64,000 nucleotides of DNA, taken from positions 124,001-188,000 of the forward strand of contig NZ_JTAM01000001.1 of NCBI RefSeq assembly GCF_000812565.1, read 5' to 3'. This document shows positions 25,944 through 33,320 of the stretch, piece by piece. Under the pieces are notes generated by a model. The model saw only the letters and a program-made list of their open reading frames with translations. It searched no databases and had not been told where the DNA came from. The stretch's first letter is position 1. Each line of letters opens with the position of its first letter. The position numbers and the translations under genes are program-made. This stretch comes from Flammeovirga sp. OC4. GTDB lineage: Bacteria; Bacteroidota; Bacteroidia; Cytophagales; Flammeovirgaceae.

Positions 25944-27599
25944 TTAAAATGTATATATACCAACATCATCAGATTTTTGGCCTCTTTCTGGATCTTTCAT
26001 CCAAGCTGCAAGGGCCATAATTGCAGAAACTACACCGTCTACTTTGTGCTTATCTTGTCTCTTTACCACTTTTATATTTCCCGCTTCATCTGCTTTTATT
26101 TTCACACCTCTCAGCATCCAAGAAAAAACTTTGTCACCATCATGAATGATTTCTCCTGCTACTGCCATTTTTTCAAAAGTCTTTGTGGGTTCAGACATAC
26201 TTGCGTAACCCTGCCCTATTCCTTCCAATGGTAAACCGTCCTCGATCAAATCTAAAAATTGTGTTGACTGCCATCTATCATAATGTGTAAACCTCACATC
26301 AAAGGATTCATGAAAAGACCTGACTTTTTCTTTTACAAATGCATGATCAACTACATTGCCATCGGTGGCGGTAAACCTTGGATGAAATTCTGACCAATAA
26401 TCATAAGGAATACCCGTTGCTTTTGATCTTTCATATACCGTTGATTCAGGCACAAAGTACCATGTAAACAAAGCAAGTTTTCCGCTTCCATCGTCTGCAA
26501 TTGCCGAAAACGCTGTTATATCACGAGTTGATGATAAATCAAGCCCGCAATACCAAACAGCATTTTTATAATCGTCAAGGTTTATTTCTTTATTATTCTT
26601 TTTCCAGTCTTCAGATGGAATCCATGTTTTTGCAGAATCTACCCAAATGTTTAAGTTTTTTGTCTTAAAATTCACCTGCTCAGAAGGCATGTTCTTCGCA
26701 GATGTAAATTCATCTTCTATCCATTTGAAAGGTACTGTAATATCTAAACAAGGGTTTGCTTTTCTCCATGCTTCAGGGTCCTGCCAGTCATCTTTTTCAT
26801 CTAATGTGAAAATCATGGAAAAATACTTTTCATCTTCCTTTTCCTGTTCTAGAATTGAAATCATTACATCTCTCAATTCATAACAAGGGGCATCTTTATT
26901 AAATCCTGCGGTGGTAATCACAGACAACAAAGGGCTTTCTCTTTGGCCCTGCCCTGATTTAATCACATTGTAAACTTCTGCGGTTTTATGAGCATGATAT
27001 TCATCGACAACCCCAAAATAAGGATTAAGACCATCTAGTGTATCTGCATCACTTGAAAGAGGTTTTGCTATACCACCATTTGCAGGATTAATAATTTCAT
27101 GAGCTTGATTTTTTAGTCTTTTTCTTAGTTCTCTACATTCTTTGATTTGAAGTTTAGCTTCTTTAAAGGCGATTCTTGCTTGATCTTTTGTTGTTCCAGT
27201 GTAATAAATTTCGGGTGCTTTTTCACCAGAAAGAATCAATCCTATGAAAGTAATAATAACTATTAAAGCTGTTTTCCCTTGCTTTCGGGCCATTTCGATA
27301 TAACAGTATTTAAACCGTCTGGAACCGTCATTATTTTTCCACCCGAAAAGGTTTGCTAAAATAAACGCCTGAAAAGGTTGAAGCTTTATTCTTTCTCCTG
27401 CTCCCCTGCCTTTTGTAATTCTGAAAATTGAAGCAAATGCAATAGCAATCTTCGCCGACTTTTCACAAAAGTAAAATCCTTTTTCCTCTTGTTGCTCCAA
27501 GTCACGAACAAACCTTTCAACTGCTAATTTATTATACCTACATACAACCTCTTTTCCAGAAAGTACATCATCAACATAAGATTGTACTTGTGGAATCAT
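25944..27599 (-). CDS. Terminase large subunit
   Basis: A 551-residue packaging motor. The ATPase half has Walker A ARKQGKT at 104-110, a Walker B Asp-Glu at 199-200 (GVVDEYH) and the coupling motif SVITTAG near 226-232. The RNase-H-like nuclease begins with Asp354 in GLDLSSTRD. It pumps and cuts the phage genome during capsid filling. It resembles the HK97-type, 5-prime- or 3-prime-cos groups that travel with HNH proteins. Confidence 0.95.
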   Translation of the reverse strand: MIPQVQSYVDDVLSGKEVVCRYNKLAVERFVRDLEQQEEKGFYFCEKSAKIAIAFASIFRITKGRGAGERIKLQPFQAFILANLFGWKNNDGSRRFKYCYIEMARKQGKTALIVIITFIGLILSGEKAPEIYYTGTTKDQARIAFKEAKLQIKECRELRKRLKNQAHEIINPANGGIAKPLSSDADTLDGLNPYFGVVDEYHAHKTAEVYNVIKSGQGQRESPLLSVITTAGFNKDAPCYELRDVMISILEQEKEDEKYFSMIFTLDEKDDWQDPEAWRKANPCLDITVPFKWIEDEFTSAKNMPSEQVNFKTKNLNIWVDSAKTWIPSEDWKKNNKEINLDDYKNAVWYCGLDLSSTRDITAFSAIADDGSGKLALFTWYFVPESTVYERSKATGIPYDYWSEFHPRFTATDGNVVDHAFVKEKVRSFHESFDVRFTHYDRWQSTQFLDLIEDGLPLEGIGQGYASMSEPTKTFEKMAVAGEIIHDGDKVFSWMLRGVKIKADEAGNIKVVKRQDKHKVDGVVSAIMALAAWMKDPERGQKSDDVGIYTF

Positions 27600-27604
27600 T
27601 CAAA

Positions 27605-28021
27605 CTAACAAATAGTTAATTCAATCTCTTCTTTTAAACTTGATTGCAAATGTTCTAAAGTTTTTCTTGAACTGGTAACATCTTTACTCCCGTCTCCATC
27701 GATGTCACGAAAGAAACGACCAATCAGAACGCAACCCCTAGTCTGTCTGTTGTAGTTACCAACATGAATCAAAATATCTGATCTTCCCCGTACTTCTTTA
27801 CCATCAAGTTCAAAAATCTTGAAACATTTGCCGAACCTTGGAGAATTCCAAGGAACGACTTTATACAAACCTGTCGGTATACAAGAAATATTTCGTTGGT
27901 TATTTCGCCAAGGCAATTCAATTGTCTTAGATTCAAAAACTTTTTTCTCTTTGTCGAATAGTAATAAATGACCTAATGTTTGTTTAGTGTCATCTATTGA
28001 TCTGATCAATATTGCTTTCAT
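27605..28021 (-). CDS. DUF5675 family protein, possible lysis enzyme
   Basis: A 138-residue soluble protein matching the DUF5675 pattern, with ISCIPTGLYKV and LIHVGN followed by RGCVLIG. The His86 and Cys97 pair resembles the active-site region of YkuD-type L,D-transpeptidases. In this prophage no lysozyme, amidase or endopeptidase is otherwise visible, so it could act on peptidoglycan. It shares its start with the terminase small subunit stop. The enzymatic role is inferred. Confidence 0.65.
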   Translation of the reverse strand: MKAILIRSIDDTKQTLGHLLLFDKEKKVFESKTIELPWRNNQRNISCIPTGLYKVVPWNSPRFGKCFKIFELDGKEVRGRSDILIHVGNYNRQTRGCVLIGRFFRDIDGDGSKDVTSSRKTLEHLQSSLKEEIELTIC

Positions 28022-28509
28022 TAGCTATTCATTTCTTTTAATAGTTTGTCCAATGCATCTTCTTCAGCCTCTTTTTCAAAAGCTCCCGTTTCCTTCATTG
28101 CCATGATGACAACTTTAAGAGAACCAATTTCTTTTGAGGGGAAAATTTTCCTAGTTCCATTTCTGAATAGTTGAATATTTTCTAATGAAACACCTAATAC
28201 TTCCCTGAATAATGTTTTTACAGCTTCGGTTTCTTCCCCTTCTTCAATTTTTACTTGCTCTCCTTTCCTAACGTCATCAACTTTATTGAATACATCTTCT
28301 TTTATTTCTTCTTCTTCAGTTGAGATAAAAGGAACATCAACGCTTTTAAGTTTCTTGTAGTCTTTCTTATATCTGCTGATTGAATCTTTTGAAATGTCAC
28401 CTCCTAACCTTTTTACACCTTCTTCAATTTCTCGTAATGATTCTCCCTGCTCCAAGGCACGGTCAATAAATTCTTTGTGAGGAGATGATAAAATTTTAAA
28501 GTGCTTCAT
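28021..28509 (-). CDS. Terminase small subunit-like protein
   Basis: From ATG at 28509 the protein has 162 residues, 14 fewer than from the next upstream start. It has an N-terminal helix-turn-helix (QGESLREIEEGVKRLGG and SKDSISRYKK), then an acidic linker and helical C-terminal part. Position before the large subunit and the HTH fit a small terminase that recognises the packaging site. A cluster of TGTCGCA motifs lies directly upstream. Confidence 0.6.
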   Translation of the reverse strand: MKHFKILSSPHKEFIDRALEQGESLREIEEGVKRLGGDISKDSISRYKKDYKKLKSVDVPFISTEEEEIKEDVFNKVDDVRKGEQVKIEEGEETEAVKTLFREVLGVSLENIQLFRNGTRKIFPSKEIGSLKVVIMAMKETGAFEKEAEEDALDKLLKEMNS

Positions 28510-28526
28510 TTCAATAGTGTTATGGC

Positions 28527-28558
28527 TGTCGCATTCGCGCGACAAAACCAATGCGACA
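28527..28558. promoter_or_regulatory. TGTCGCA inverted-repeat cluster, candidate packaging site
   Basis: Arms TGTCGCATT (28527-28535) and AATGCGACA (28550-28558) form a perfect 9-bp dyad with another GCGACA (28539-28544) inside. A further TGTCGCA is at 28680-28686. The cluster is GC-rich in an AT-rich genome and lies just before the small terminase gene, where cos/pac sites are common. The role is inferred. Confidence 0.45.
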
Positions 28559-28647
28559 CGTTTTTTTTATGTCATGTACGTTCGGGGATAGTGCGGTCTA
28601 TATGGAAAAAGTAATTTGTGATTAAACACCCATACCCCCGTTAATAA

Positions 28648-28899
28648 TTATTCTATTATTCTTATTAAGCATTTACTTATGTCGCACTTAATATTAACAT
28701 GCTTGTGTTCATAACGCATTCTTGATTCAACTCTTTTAAATAATAATCTATCAGCTATTGCCGAACCGTAATGATCTTTACAATACACTTCACCTTTTGA
28801 AAATAGTTCCTGAATATGGCTATCAACTAACCTAGTAGTAGTACCAGAACGTCTTTCACCTTTTGGTACTCCTATTTCTTTGAATGTTTTATTGCTCAT
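28648..28899 (-). CDS. Small phage protein, unknown
   Basis: An 83-residue basic protein (GERRSGTTTRLVDSHI) whose start overlaps the HNH stop by one base. It lies between the HNH nuclease and small terminase. It resembles small proteins found in packaging modules, but I cannot name it. A binding role at the packaging site would fit, without direct evidence. Confidence 0.6.
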   Translation of the reverse strand: MSNKTFKEIGVPKGERRSGTTTRLVDSHIQELFSKGEVYCKDHYGSAIADRLLFKRVESRMRYEHKHVNIKCDISKCLIRIIE

Positions 28900-29207
28900 T
28901 ATAATCTTTCTTTAGCAGACTTTGAGTTGTGACATGATTCACAAAGTATTTGAACATTGCTTTCATCAAAGAAACGTTCTGGTGCTAACCTTACTGGTTG
29001 TATATGGTCAAGTACATTTCCTTTCTTATAACAACCTTCTGTTTCACAAATACCGCCACGTTCGGCGAATATACTTTTGCGAAACTGTTGCCACTTGTAA
29101 GACTTGTACTTCTTATTTCCTGTACTGGTCCAACCGCTCCCCTTGACCTTGGTATCTCTTTTGGGATTCCAAGGAAGAGAAGCGTTTTCTTTTTTGAGAT
29201 AAGGCAT
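28899..29207 (-). CDS. HNH endonuclease
   Basis: A 102-residue HNH nuclease with zinc pairs CETEGC and CESC and the catalytic LDHIQPV, then NVQILCESCHNSKSA. HNH proteins next to HK97-type terminases are known to assist DNA cleavage at cos during packaging. The location, directly upstream of the packaging genes, fits that role. Confidence 0.88.
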   Translation of the reverse strand: MPYLKKENASLPWNPKRDTKVKGSGWTSTGNKKYKSYKWQQFRKSIFAERGGICETEGCYKKGNVLDHIQPVRLAPERFFDESNVQILCESCHNSKSAKERL

Positions 29208-29209
29208 AA

Positions 29210-29467
29210 CTATTTAGCTTTCCTCTTCTCAATTACATTACCTACGGAATCATACCAGATAGAATCCCCTTTTGCTGTAATGACAAAACGTTCATCTTCT
29301 GGTAATGTCTTCGGTGTTGTTTTTTCAATGGCGTTCTTTGCGGTATCTTGCCAGAACGCTGAAACACCGAAATACCCAAGCATTACCATCGTTATAGAAG
29401 TAATCCCAAGAACGTTTCTAATTCTCCATGCCTTGAATCTTATTTTCCCTGAATCTTGTGTTTTCAT
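29210..29467 (-). CDS. Small inner-membrane phage protein, spanin-like candidate
   Basis: An 85-residue protein with one membrane segment (about 21-38: ITSITMVMLGYFGVSAFW) and a polar C-terminal domain likely outside the cytoplasm. Its start overlaps the upstream coiled-coil membrane gene by 50 nt, a pattern common in spanin or holin pairs. No lipobox is present. A lysis role is inferred. Confidence 0.5.
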   Translation of the reverse strand: MKTQDSGKIRFKAWRIRNVLGITSITMVMLGYFGVSAFWQDTAKNAIEKTTPKTLPEDERFVITAKGDSIWYDSVGNVIEKRKAK

Positions 29468-29843
29468 CTTCTAACCTTTTGTTTTTTATGGTGAGTTCAA
29501 TTATTTGTGCGTGTAACTGGCCTTGTTTGTAGATCGCCTCTTTGACTTCATCAACCAATTGCTGTGCTTTCTTCTCTTTTACTTTTACTTCTTCACGGTA
29601 ATAGCTTATTTCTTCATCAAATTGTTTGACTTCATTGTCAAACTTTTTCATGAAATTCTTTCTTCCCTCTTCTGCTTTTGCTTCTGTATTCTCTAACTTT
29701 TTGTTTAGAAAATAGATTGCAAACATTAAAGCACCAGTTAGAGTCAAGCTTTCAAAAAGCTTGTCATATTCTGCCAAATTTGTTTGACTAATGTTTAAGA
29801 ATGGATATAGAAAAGAGAGAAGAAAAGGTGCAATACTTTTCAT
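29418..29843 (-). CDS. Membrane coiled-coil phage protein, holin/spanin-like candidate
   Basis: A 141-residue protein with a hydrophobic N-terminal region (about 1-48, two short segments: FLLSFLYPF and LTGALMFAIYFL). A long coiled coil follows (about 55-135). It overlaps the next gene by 50 nt and the sigma-like gene by 4 nt. The shape fits an inner-membrane spanin or a holin regulator. No specific family recognised. Confidence 0.55.
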   Translation of the reverse strand: MKSIAPFLLSFLYPFLNISQTNLAEYDKLFESLTLTGALMFAIYFLNKKLENTEAKAEEGRKNFMKKFDNEVKQFDEEISYYREEVKVKEKKAQQLVDEVKEAIYKQGQLHAQIIELTIKNKRLEDENTRFRENKIQGMEN

Positions 29844-30376
29844 TGGTTATCAATTATTTTTTTGATGATTTTTTTGACTTTAATCCTAGCTGTTGTTTTA
29901 GAACAATTCTTTTTCTTGGCTAATCGTAAATACTTACAATCAAGATTCATGTAAGCGTATAAATAGTTTCTTTCTGTTCTAGTAAGACATTTAATTACAT
30001 CTTCCAAAACTATTTCCTCTTGTTCATCTTCTGCGTATTCTATAAGATTATCACACAAATCATATACATTGTCCACTGCTTGTATTTTCTTAGCTTTCAA
30101 TGTAACCGCTTTACGATATTGATCAATAGTTCTATTTTTTAGAGAGGTAAGAAAGAGAGCTTTTATTTCTTTGTATTGTAAACCTGAATATTCTGCTAAA
30201 AGGAAATCTAAACAAACGTCTTGGAATACATCTTTTCTTGAAAGTCCTAAACGATTTATTTGTTCAATTTCATTTCCTTTTTCCGTGAATACTTTACAGA
30301 ATTTATTAAAAATATCAATAGATTCATTTTCAATAAAATAGGTTACTGAATGAGTGTATTTTAATTGATAAACCAT
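29840..30376 (-). CDS. Sigma-70-like phage regulator
   Basis: A 178-residue protein with a sigma-2-like region (about 50-90: DVFQDVCLDFLLAE and TSLKNRTIDQYRKA) and a sigma-4-like helix-turn-helix (about 130-175: CLTRTERNYLYAY, YLRLAKKKNCSKTTARIKVKK). It is the first gene of the late operon. It is therefore a good candidate for the activator of late transcription. Core motifs are more diverged than in ECF sigma factors, so function must be shown. It overlaps the following gene by 4 nt. Confidence 0.7.
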   Translation of the reverse strand: MVYQLKYTHSVTYFIENESIDIFNKFCKVFTEKGNEIEQINRLGLSRKDVFQDVCLDFLLAEYSGLQYKEIKALFLTSLKNRTIDQYRKAVTLKAKKIQAVDNVYDLCDNLIEYAEDEQEEIVLEDVIKCLTRTERNYLYAYMNLDCKYLRLAKKKNCSKTTARIKVKKIIKKIIDNQ

Positions 30377-30379
30377 GAC

Positions 30380-30407
30380 GAATTGCTTATATTTGTTATA
30401 AACAATT
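30380..30407. promoter_or_regulatory. Nested dyad upstream of the sigma-like gene
   Basis: GAATTG (30380-30385) and CAATTC (30402-30407) form a dyad. Inside lies the inner pair TTGTT/AACAA. It starts 4 nt upstream of the ATG and could be an operator for the late operon. The sequence also holds TATATTTG facing away from the gene. Confidence 0.4.
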
Positions 30408-30431
30408 CAAGTAATATTAGTTAAAATTAAG

Positions 30432-30454
30432 GGGTTGTTTTGGGAGAACAACCC
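30432..30454 (+). terminator. Hairpin upstream of the late operon
   Basis: GGGTTGTT and AACAACCC form an 8-bp stem with a 7-nt loop, followed by TTTTAT rightward. No rightward gene precedes it. It may stop stray rightward transcripts or shape the late-operon leader. Confidence 0.5.
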
Positions 30455-30563
30455 TTTTATATTATAAACGAAATTACATTAAAAAAGGGAACTTATTAAG
30501 AAGAAATATATAATTGTTGAAAGTATAATTTTAGTTTTCGGGTTATTAAAAATGGAGAAAATA

Positions 30564-30590
30564 AAGCCCCTCAATTTTGTTGAGGGGCTT
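30564..30590. terminator. Strong terminator of the integrase-side cluster
   Basis: AAGCCCCTCAA and TTGAGGGGCTT form a perfect 11-bp stem with a 5-nt loop, flanked by A and T runs. It ends the leftward transcript of the small genes at 30613-31037 and separates it from the late operon. Confidence 0.88.
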
Positions 30591-30612
30591 TTATTATACA
30601 GAAAATTATTTT

Positions 30613-30828
30613 TTAAATTTCAATGACCCATTCATATTTTTTACCAATCCCCATATAAGGTGCTTTGATAAACTTTAGCTCTCTGTAATGATAATCTGAA
30701 GGCTTATCACTACTATCATCATCAATACGCTCTTCAATGAGCAAATTAATATCCGAACCTTCATAGGTATCTGGATTAGGCAATTTTTCAATTGCTTTCA
30801 AAAGTTCTTCGGTACTTATTTTTATCAT
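30613..30828 (-). CDS. Small phage protein, unknown
   Basis: A 71-residue acidic soluble protein. It overlaps the preceding gene by 4 nt (ATGA) and ends 23 nt before a strong terminator. No motif recognised. Because it is transcribed apart from the late genes and next to the integrase, it may be active in the lysogen. Confidence 0.6.
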   Translation of the reverse strand: MIKISTEELLKAIEKLPNPDTYEGSDINLLIEERIDDDSSDKPSDYHYRELKFIKAPYMGIGKKYEWVIEI

Positions 30829-31037
30829 AAAGGCCTTAATTTATTTTGTTGTGATTTTAATTTATCATCGAGCCATTTTTCATAATCTTTAGTTTCTTCT
30901 TTAAAATCTTTTCCTAAAGAATATACAAAACTATCAATCATATGATTATTTGAATCAATTTGATTCAATCCAGTCGAATAAGGTATTTCCACCCCATCAA
31001 CTTTAAAGTGAAGCGACTTTGCTTTAATTACTTTCAT
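30825..31037 (-). CDS. Small phage protein, unknown
   Basis: A 70-residue protein of mixed charge with LHFKVDGVEIPYS near the start. It is coupled to the next gene by a 4-nt overlap. It belongs to the same small leftward cluster beside the integrase. No family recognised. Confidence 0.6.
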   Translation of the reverse strand: MKVIKAKSLHFKVDGVEIPYSTGLNQIDSNNHMIDSFVYSLGKDFKEETKDYEKWLDDKLKSQQNKLRPL

Positions 31038-31076
31038 TTCTTTGTAATGCTAATTAGAATAAAGATAATTGATTTA

Positions 31077-31520
31077 TTATTTATTACATTCAACATATCG
31101 AAAGCTTGTAAAATGGAGGATAGCCATTGGTTCAGATTGACGTTTTTTAAACCATTCGCAAAAGTTTTCAAAAGTCAGTCCGTCATTTTCTGCAACTGTT
31201 TTCCAATCGAAATATTTACCTTCAATTTTTGCAAATACAAAATTGTCCGGTTCCTCCAATTTCTCTACCCCTATTTTTTCAAGCTTCAAAAGCTCTACCT
31301 GTTTTGATTTATAAGGAAGTCCACTCCAATATCTTATTGAAAGGATCGCTTCTCCTTCATTAATCTTTTCGGCTCTTTCATTCCATAAATCATAATTCGA
31401 TCTAATTGTATGAAGTTTTGAAAGCAAAATGTTGTCTAAAAAACCCGTTCTCTCTCCTGCTCTCTTATGGGTCTTGGGGAAATATTTTGAGAGAGTTAAA
31501 ACATAAGTCTTCTTTTTCAT
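31077..31520 (-). CDS. Conserved phage protein, ASCH-like pattern
   Basis: From ATG at 31520 the protein has 147 residues (four fewer than from 31532). It begins MKKKTYVLTLSKYFP and has KLHTIRSNYDLW and AILSIRYWSGLPY, a pattern I associate with proteins carried by Bacteroidota prophages. HTIR followed by an aromatic strand resembles ASCH/PUA-like RNA-binding folds. The role is unknown. It lies just downstream of a very strong hairpin. Confidence 0.65.
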   Translation of the reverse strand: MKKKTYVLTLSKYFPKTHKRAGERTGFLDNILLSKLHTIRSNYDLWNERAEKINEGEAILSIRYWSGLPYKSKQVELLKLEKIGVEKLEEPDNFVFAKIEGKYFDWKTVAENDGLTFENFCEWFKKRQSEPMAILHFTSFRYVECNK

Positions 31521-31583
31521 AATATTTTTCATGTTTTAAATTAATCTATACCCCGAATAAGATAATCGATGAAGTAATATAAT

Positions 31584-31621
31584 TACTCTCTTACACCTTA
31601 TCTGAAAGGTGTAAGAGAGTA
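31584..31621. ncRNA. Perfect 16-bp hairpin between integrase and phage gene
   Basis: TACTCTCTTACACCTT and its exact complement AAGGTGTAAGAGAGTA surround a 6-nt loop. The stem has no T run on either side, so it is not an ordinary terminator. It lies in the leader of the 147-residue gene. It could be an RNA regulatory element, a processing site or an integrase/excision binding site. Confidence 0.5.
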
Positions 31622-31626
31622 TATTT

Positions 31627-31648
31627 AATTGCTAAGGGGTTAGCAATT
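31627..31648 (+). terminator. Hairpin with GGGG loop downstream of the integrase
   Basis: AATTGCTAA and TTAGCAATT form a perfect 9-bp stem with loop GGGG and a T run to the right. Leftward (integrase) transcripts meet it first, but the T run favours rightward termination. It forms a tandem pair with the 16-bp hairpin. Confidence 0.5.
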
Positions 31649-31740
31649 TTTTCATACCCCCTAGATTTTTTTTCACATCCCTAGGTAATTTTCACATACC
31701 ATTTATCTATTATTCTATTAATCAATAATTCTTTAAAGAT

Positions 31741-32913
31741 TTAGAATTTTAATGATTTGAATTCGTTGAATACTCGTTGCTCCAATACAACTACATAATA
31801 TCTTTGGGTTGTAACGATTGAAGAGTGCCCCAACATACGTGAAACGCTTTCCAATGACATACCTTTCAATAACATCATTGTACCAAATGTTTTCCTACCT
31901 ATTTTACAAGTGACTGGTTTTTCTATCCCTGCCCCTATACGAAGCTTATTAAGGTGAAAATTTAAATTCGTCACATTGTTAAAGTCCTTAGAATGCTCAC
32001 CATTGATTTTTTTTAATAATTCAACTGCTTTATCTGTAAGAGGTATAATACACGCCCTACTGTTTGTTTTACTCGTCTTTGAGCGCTGTATTTTTATATA
32101 CTTCTGACCATCATTCACAAATAAATGTTTTTCTGGTGAGTAGCTTTTTATTTCGTTGTAATGCATTCCAGTATAGCAGGCAAGTAAAAACCAATTTTTC
32201 GCTTTAATTTGCTGCTCATTGGTTGTTTGAAATTTCTCAATTAATTCTAATTCTTCCATTTCTAAATAAATGATTGATGGAGAATAACTTGCTTTAATAT
32301 CTAATTTACCTAGCTCTGGTAAGTTCAACCCTGCAAAAGAGAATTTTGCTTTAAAATAATTTATAGCTTTCAAGAAAAAAGTTATGTCTTGTCTTATTGA
32401 ATTTGTAGACCTTCCTTTTTGGGATAATGAAACGAAAATATTTTCCAATTGAATTTTAGTCACCTCTTCAATATTGTTTAGTTTATTTTGCTTCGTAAAT
32501 TTCTCTATTCGATTAGACATAAATTTCAAATGCCTGAATCTATTTTTTGATACAAATTCCTCTCTACTTTCTATGTAAAGTTTAAGAACTCTTTCAATAC
32601 TCGTATCAGTATTAATACCTCTTACATATTTTAAAATTTCATTTGCTGTTAAGTACTTATTAGTTAGACATAGATTATTTGCTACACTCCTTATATGTGT
32701 CTCACATAGAAAAAGTGATTCATTTAATTGGTTAGCGTTTTTACACCCTTCAATTCTACCAGATATAAAGTGTTCTTTTTTACATTTTACACCTGTATGA
32801 TAACCAGAACTTGCTCGTTTGCCGTTTAGACTGATATTTGCCATTACTACGCCCATACCAGTTTTTTCAAAAGTCCTTAGTTTTCTAAAGTAGAATGTTA
32901 CGTTTAGTCTCAT
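31741..32913 (-). CDS. int: Tyrosine recombinase / prophage integrase
   Basis: From ATG at 32913 (MRLNVTFYFRKLR) the protein has 390 residues; an ATG at 32931 would add six. It has the N-terminal arm-binding and SAM-like core-binding regions of Bacteroidota phage integrases. The catalytic part has the box I segment CYTGMHYNEI with His (about residue 251) where most families have Arg. IQRSKTSKT follows, then KIGRKTFGT, LGHSS and the nucleophile in TTQRYY. Loss of the first Arg is known from CTnDOT integrase, so activity is still likely. It sits 160 bp from attR. Confidence 0.93.
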   Translation of the reverse strand: MRLNVTFYFRKLRTFEKTGMGVVMANISLNGKRASSGYHTGVKCKKEHFISGRIEGCKNANQLNESLFLCETHIRSVANNLCLTNKYLTANEILKYVRGINTDTSIERVLKLYIESREEFVSKNRFRHLKFMSNRIEKFTKQNKLNNIEEVTKIQLENIFVSLSQKGRSTNSIRQDITFFLKAINYFKAKFSFAGLNLPELGKLDIKASYSPSIIYLEMEELELIEKFQTTNEQQIKAKNWFLLACYTGMHYNEIKSYSPEKHLFVNDGQKYIKIQRSKTSKTNSRACIIPLTDKAVELLKKINGEHSKDFNNVTNLNFHLNKLRIGAGIEKPVTCKIGRKTFGTMMLLKGMSLESVSRMLGHSSIVTTQRYYVVVLEQRVFNEFKSLKF

Positions 32914-32931
32914 TTGTTGAATAAAAACCAT

Positions 32932-32964
32932 CGCATGTATTGTTTAAGAATAACATTACATGCG
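32932..32964. promoter_or_regulatory. Inverted repeat upstream of int
   Basis: CGCATGTA (32932-32939) and TACATGCG (32957-32964) are perfect complements, 17 bp apart, and abut the integrase start region. It is suited as an operator or an integrase/excisionase arm site. The role is inferred. Confidence 0.5.
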
Positions 32965-33068
32965 ACCACAAAAAAAGGTCATCTTCTAATTGAATATAGA
33001 ATAGACCTCCTTTTAAAAAGTTGTTTACAATAAAAAATATGGTTGTGATAGATTGATTGATAAATTTT

Positions 33069-33081
33069 TGTTTTCATAGCG
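33069..33081. other. attR, right prophage attachment repeat
   Basis: Exact copy of TGTTTTCATAGCG found at the rpe start. It lies between the integrase and glgB. After excision the rpe start codon would be rejoined to the host sequence now found to the right of this site. Confidence 0.75.
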
Positions 33082-33320
33082 CAAAACAAATAAACTTCGC
33101 TCGTGGAACAAAAAAGATTTGGTATTTCTTTATTGTAAAATAAAATATTTTTCGTTTTTTGAATTGTTAATCAATACAGAAAAACAAAGAAATACATTGA
33201 TAAACAGTGTTTTACAACTTATTTTCAGTACGTAATTTATACACTTAAATTGAGAAGTCCGAAACATTGACTATGTTAGTACTTTCGTTCGTGTTATTTG
33301 TTTATCACATCTAAAAAATA

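Larger units (their letters stand above)
6725..33081. mobile_element. Prophage of HK97/siphovirus type, about 26.3 kb
   Basis: A block of phage genes replaces the space between rpe and glgB. It contains repressor, early operon, terminases, portal, protease-capsid, connectors, tail tube, tail chaperones, tape measure, tail tip and integrase. It is bounded by a 13-bp direct repeat. All essential virion modules look intact and none carries an obvious frameshift or insertion, so it may be inducible. No capsule, toxin or defence cargo is clearly recognisable. Candidate lysogeny extras are the exported LysM protein and the small genes next to the integrase. Confidence 0.92.

Noticed and set aside
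25890-26234. A 114-codon plus-strand frame rich in Phe and Cys
   Set aside because: It is the shadow of the large terminase and portal genes; its hydrophobic look reflects the codon use of the opposite strand.
28998-29474. A 158-codon plus-strand frame opposite the HNH and membrane genes
   Set aside because: It runs antisense to two well-supported phage genes and has no motif of its own.
30388-30395. TATATTTG as promoter of the late operon
   Set aside because: It is oriented rightward, away from the sigma-like gene.
6816-33060. TTGATTGAT as an alternative att core (near 6816 and 33050)
   Set aside because: It is only 9 bp in AT-rich DNA and less exact than the 13-bp TGTTTTCATAGCG pair placed at the phage edges.
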